A stretch of DNA of 64,000 bases. Origin: Bacillota bacterium. GTDB lineage: Bacteria; Bacillota; Clostridia; Christensenellales; SZUA-584. The notes under the pieces were generated by a model. It saw only the letters and a list, made by a program, of their open reading frames with translations, made no database searches and was not told where the DNA came from. Positions within the stretch are counted from its first letter, which is position 1. Every line of letters starts with the position of its first letter. Of the stretch, positions 63,430-64,000 are shown in pieces. Location: positions 124,001 through 188,000 of the forward strand of contig JAEYZN010000012.1 of the NCBI GenBank assembly GCA_023428025.1, given 5' to 3'. The position numbers and the translations under genes are program-made.

Positions 63430-63981
63430 TCAGCTTTGTATGAGAAGCTCTTTGAGCCTTTGCCTGCCCCGGTTCAGGCGTGATTTGACGGTGCCGACGG
63501 ATATGCCCAGGGAATAAGCGATTTCTTCGTAAGTGAGTCCGTTAATGTCCCGCAAAACGACCACTTCCTTATGGCCGTCGGACAGGGTGCAGATGGCGCG
63601 CTGGATATCCGCGGCGTTCTCGATGGAGAGCGCACATGCTTCGGGTGCGGTGCCTTCCCCAGCCTCAAACATCACGCCGTTTTCCAATGCCAGATCCAGC
63701 GACATGGGTGTTTTGCGGCGCTTGCGCAGGCCATCCAGACAGGTGTTGACGGTAAGCCGGTATACCCAGGAGGAGAAAGCCGATTGCCCCTTGAAAGACC
63801 TGACGCCTCTGTACAGCTTGATCAGGGCCTCCTGCGCCATGTCATAAGCGTCCGCTTCGTTGCCCATATAGCGGTATGCGATGTTGTATACCCTTTTTTC
63901 GTATAGCATGAGCAGCGCCTCAAGCGCTGCGGCATCGCCTTTTTGCGCCCGCTTTATCAGCAGTGCTTCCTCTTCGGGCAT
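63430..63981 (-). CDS. ECF-type RNA polymerase sigma factor (SigW-like)
   Basis: 183 residues. Region 2 (EALLMLYEKRVYNIAYRYMG, DAYDMAQEALIKLY, FSSWVYRLTVNTCLDGLR) and region 4 (YEEIAYSLGISVGTVKSRLNRGRQRL) are complete. ECF factors usually serve envelope stress under a co-encoded anti-sigma. None follows here; two lipoproteins do. GGAGG precedes the ATG. Upstream DNA is outside the window. Confidence 0.95.
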   Translation of the reverse strand: MPEEEALLIKRAQKGDAAALEALLMLYEKRVYNIAYRYMGNEADAYDMAQEALIKLYRGVRSFKGQSAFSSWVYRLTVNTCLDGLRKRRKTPMSLDLALENGVMFEAGEGTAPEACALSIENAADIQRAICTLSDGHKEVVVLRDINGLTYEEIAYSLGISVGTVKSRLNRGRQRLKELLIQS

Positions 63982-64000
63982 TGACAGACCTCCAATTAAC

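Noticed and set aside
1..64000. CRISPR arrays, rRNA genes, prophage modules, complete insertion sequences
   Set aside because: None was seen: no regularly spaced repeats, no rRNA sequence, no structural phage genes and no transposase.

Overview
The window looks like chromosome from an anaerobic, Gram-positive member of the Firmicutes (Clostridia). The signs are strong GGAGG-type ribosome sites with frequent TTG and GTG starts, many Cys-anchored lipoproteins, two N-acetylmuramoyl-L-alanine amidases, a pyrophosphate-type phosphofructokinase, the purECFMNHD gene order and a lysine riboswitch. By eye the GC content is a little above 50 percent, with AT-rich patches around 20.2-21.2 kb and 38.2-39.5 kb. 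Species cannot be fixed from the sequence; the placement is inference.

Layout. 1-6.5 kb: the 5' part of a PEP-synthase-like gene, small proteins of unknown role, a DUF1538 membrane protein with an overlapping tandem PII protein, an MFS exporter and MscL. 6.6-12.1 kb: a branched-chain amino acid type ABC transporter (livK, H, M, G, F) ending in a CBS-ACT protein. 12.2-14.5 kb: two cell-wall amidases around a small ACT-like protein. 14.8-19.7 kb: a BMP/Nup-type nucleoside ABC transporter. 19.8-21.3 kb: a small AT-rich accessory patch with an integrase-like remnant, an isochorismatase-fold gene between inverted repeats, and tRNA-Arg(CCG). 21.3-26.4 kb: an overlapping four-gene operon (TPR protein, repeat protein, HD phosphohydrolase, THUMP methyltransferase) plus a SAM methyltransferase.

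26.5-30.1 kb: a lysine riboswitch and the asd-dapA-dapB operon. The dapB product carries a C-terminal pair of ACT domains like those of aspartokinase. 30.2-30.9 kb: a frameshifted MBL hydrolase. 30.9-38.1 kb: the purECFMNHD operon behind a promoter with a palindromic operator. 38.4-44.6 kb: an acetyltransferase, two tandem DUF6034-like lipoproteins and a decayed chemotaxis receptor. 44.7-51.8 kb: guaB-guaA, then an overlapping cluster of murG, a HEAT-repeat RNA methyltransferase and a sugar kinase. 51.5-55.1 kb: a divergent pair of unknown proteins, a DUF1295 membrane enzyme and a diguanylate cyclase. 55.2-61.4 kb: uvrA, uvrB and a PPi-type phosphofructokinase with an attenuator-like leader. 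61.5-64 kb: an ECF sigma factor followed by DUF4349 and SIMPL lipoproteins.

The window joins de novo purine synthesis (pur, gua) with nucleoside salvage (BMP transporter), and lysine/diaminopimelate synthesis with cell-wall turnover (MurG, amidases). No CRISPR array, prophage or complete mobile element was seen. The most unusual item is the DapB-ACT-ACT fusion under an L-box: if it binds lysine, one pathway would be controlled by lysine at both RNA and enzyme level.
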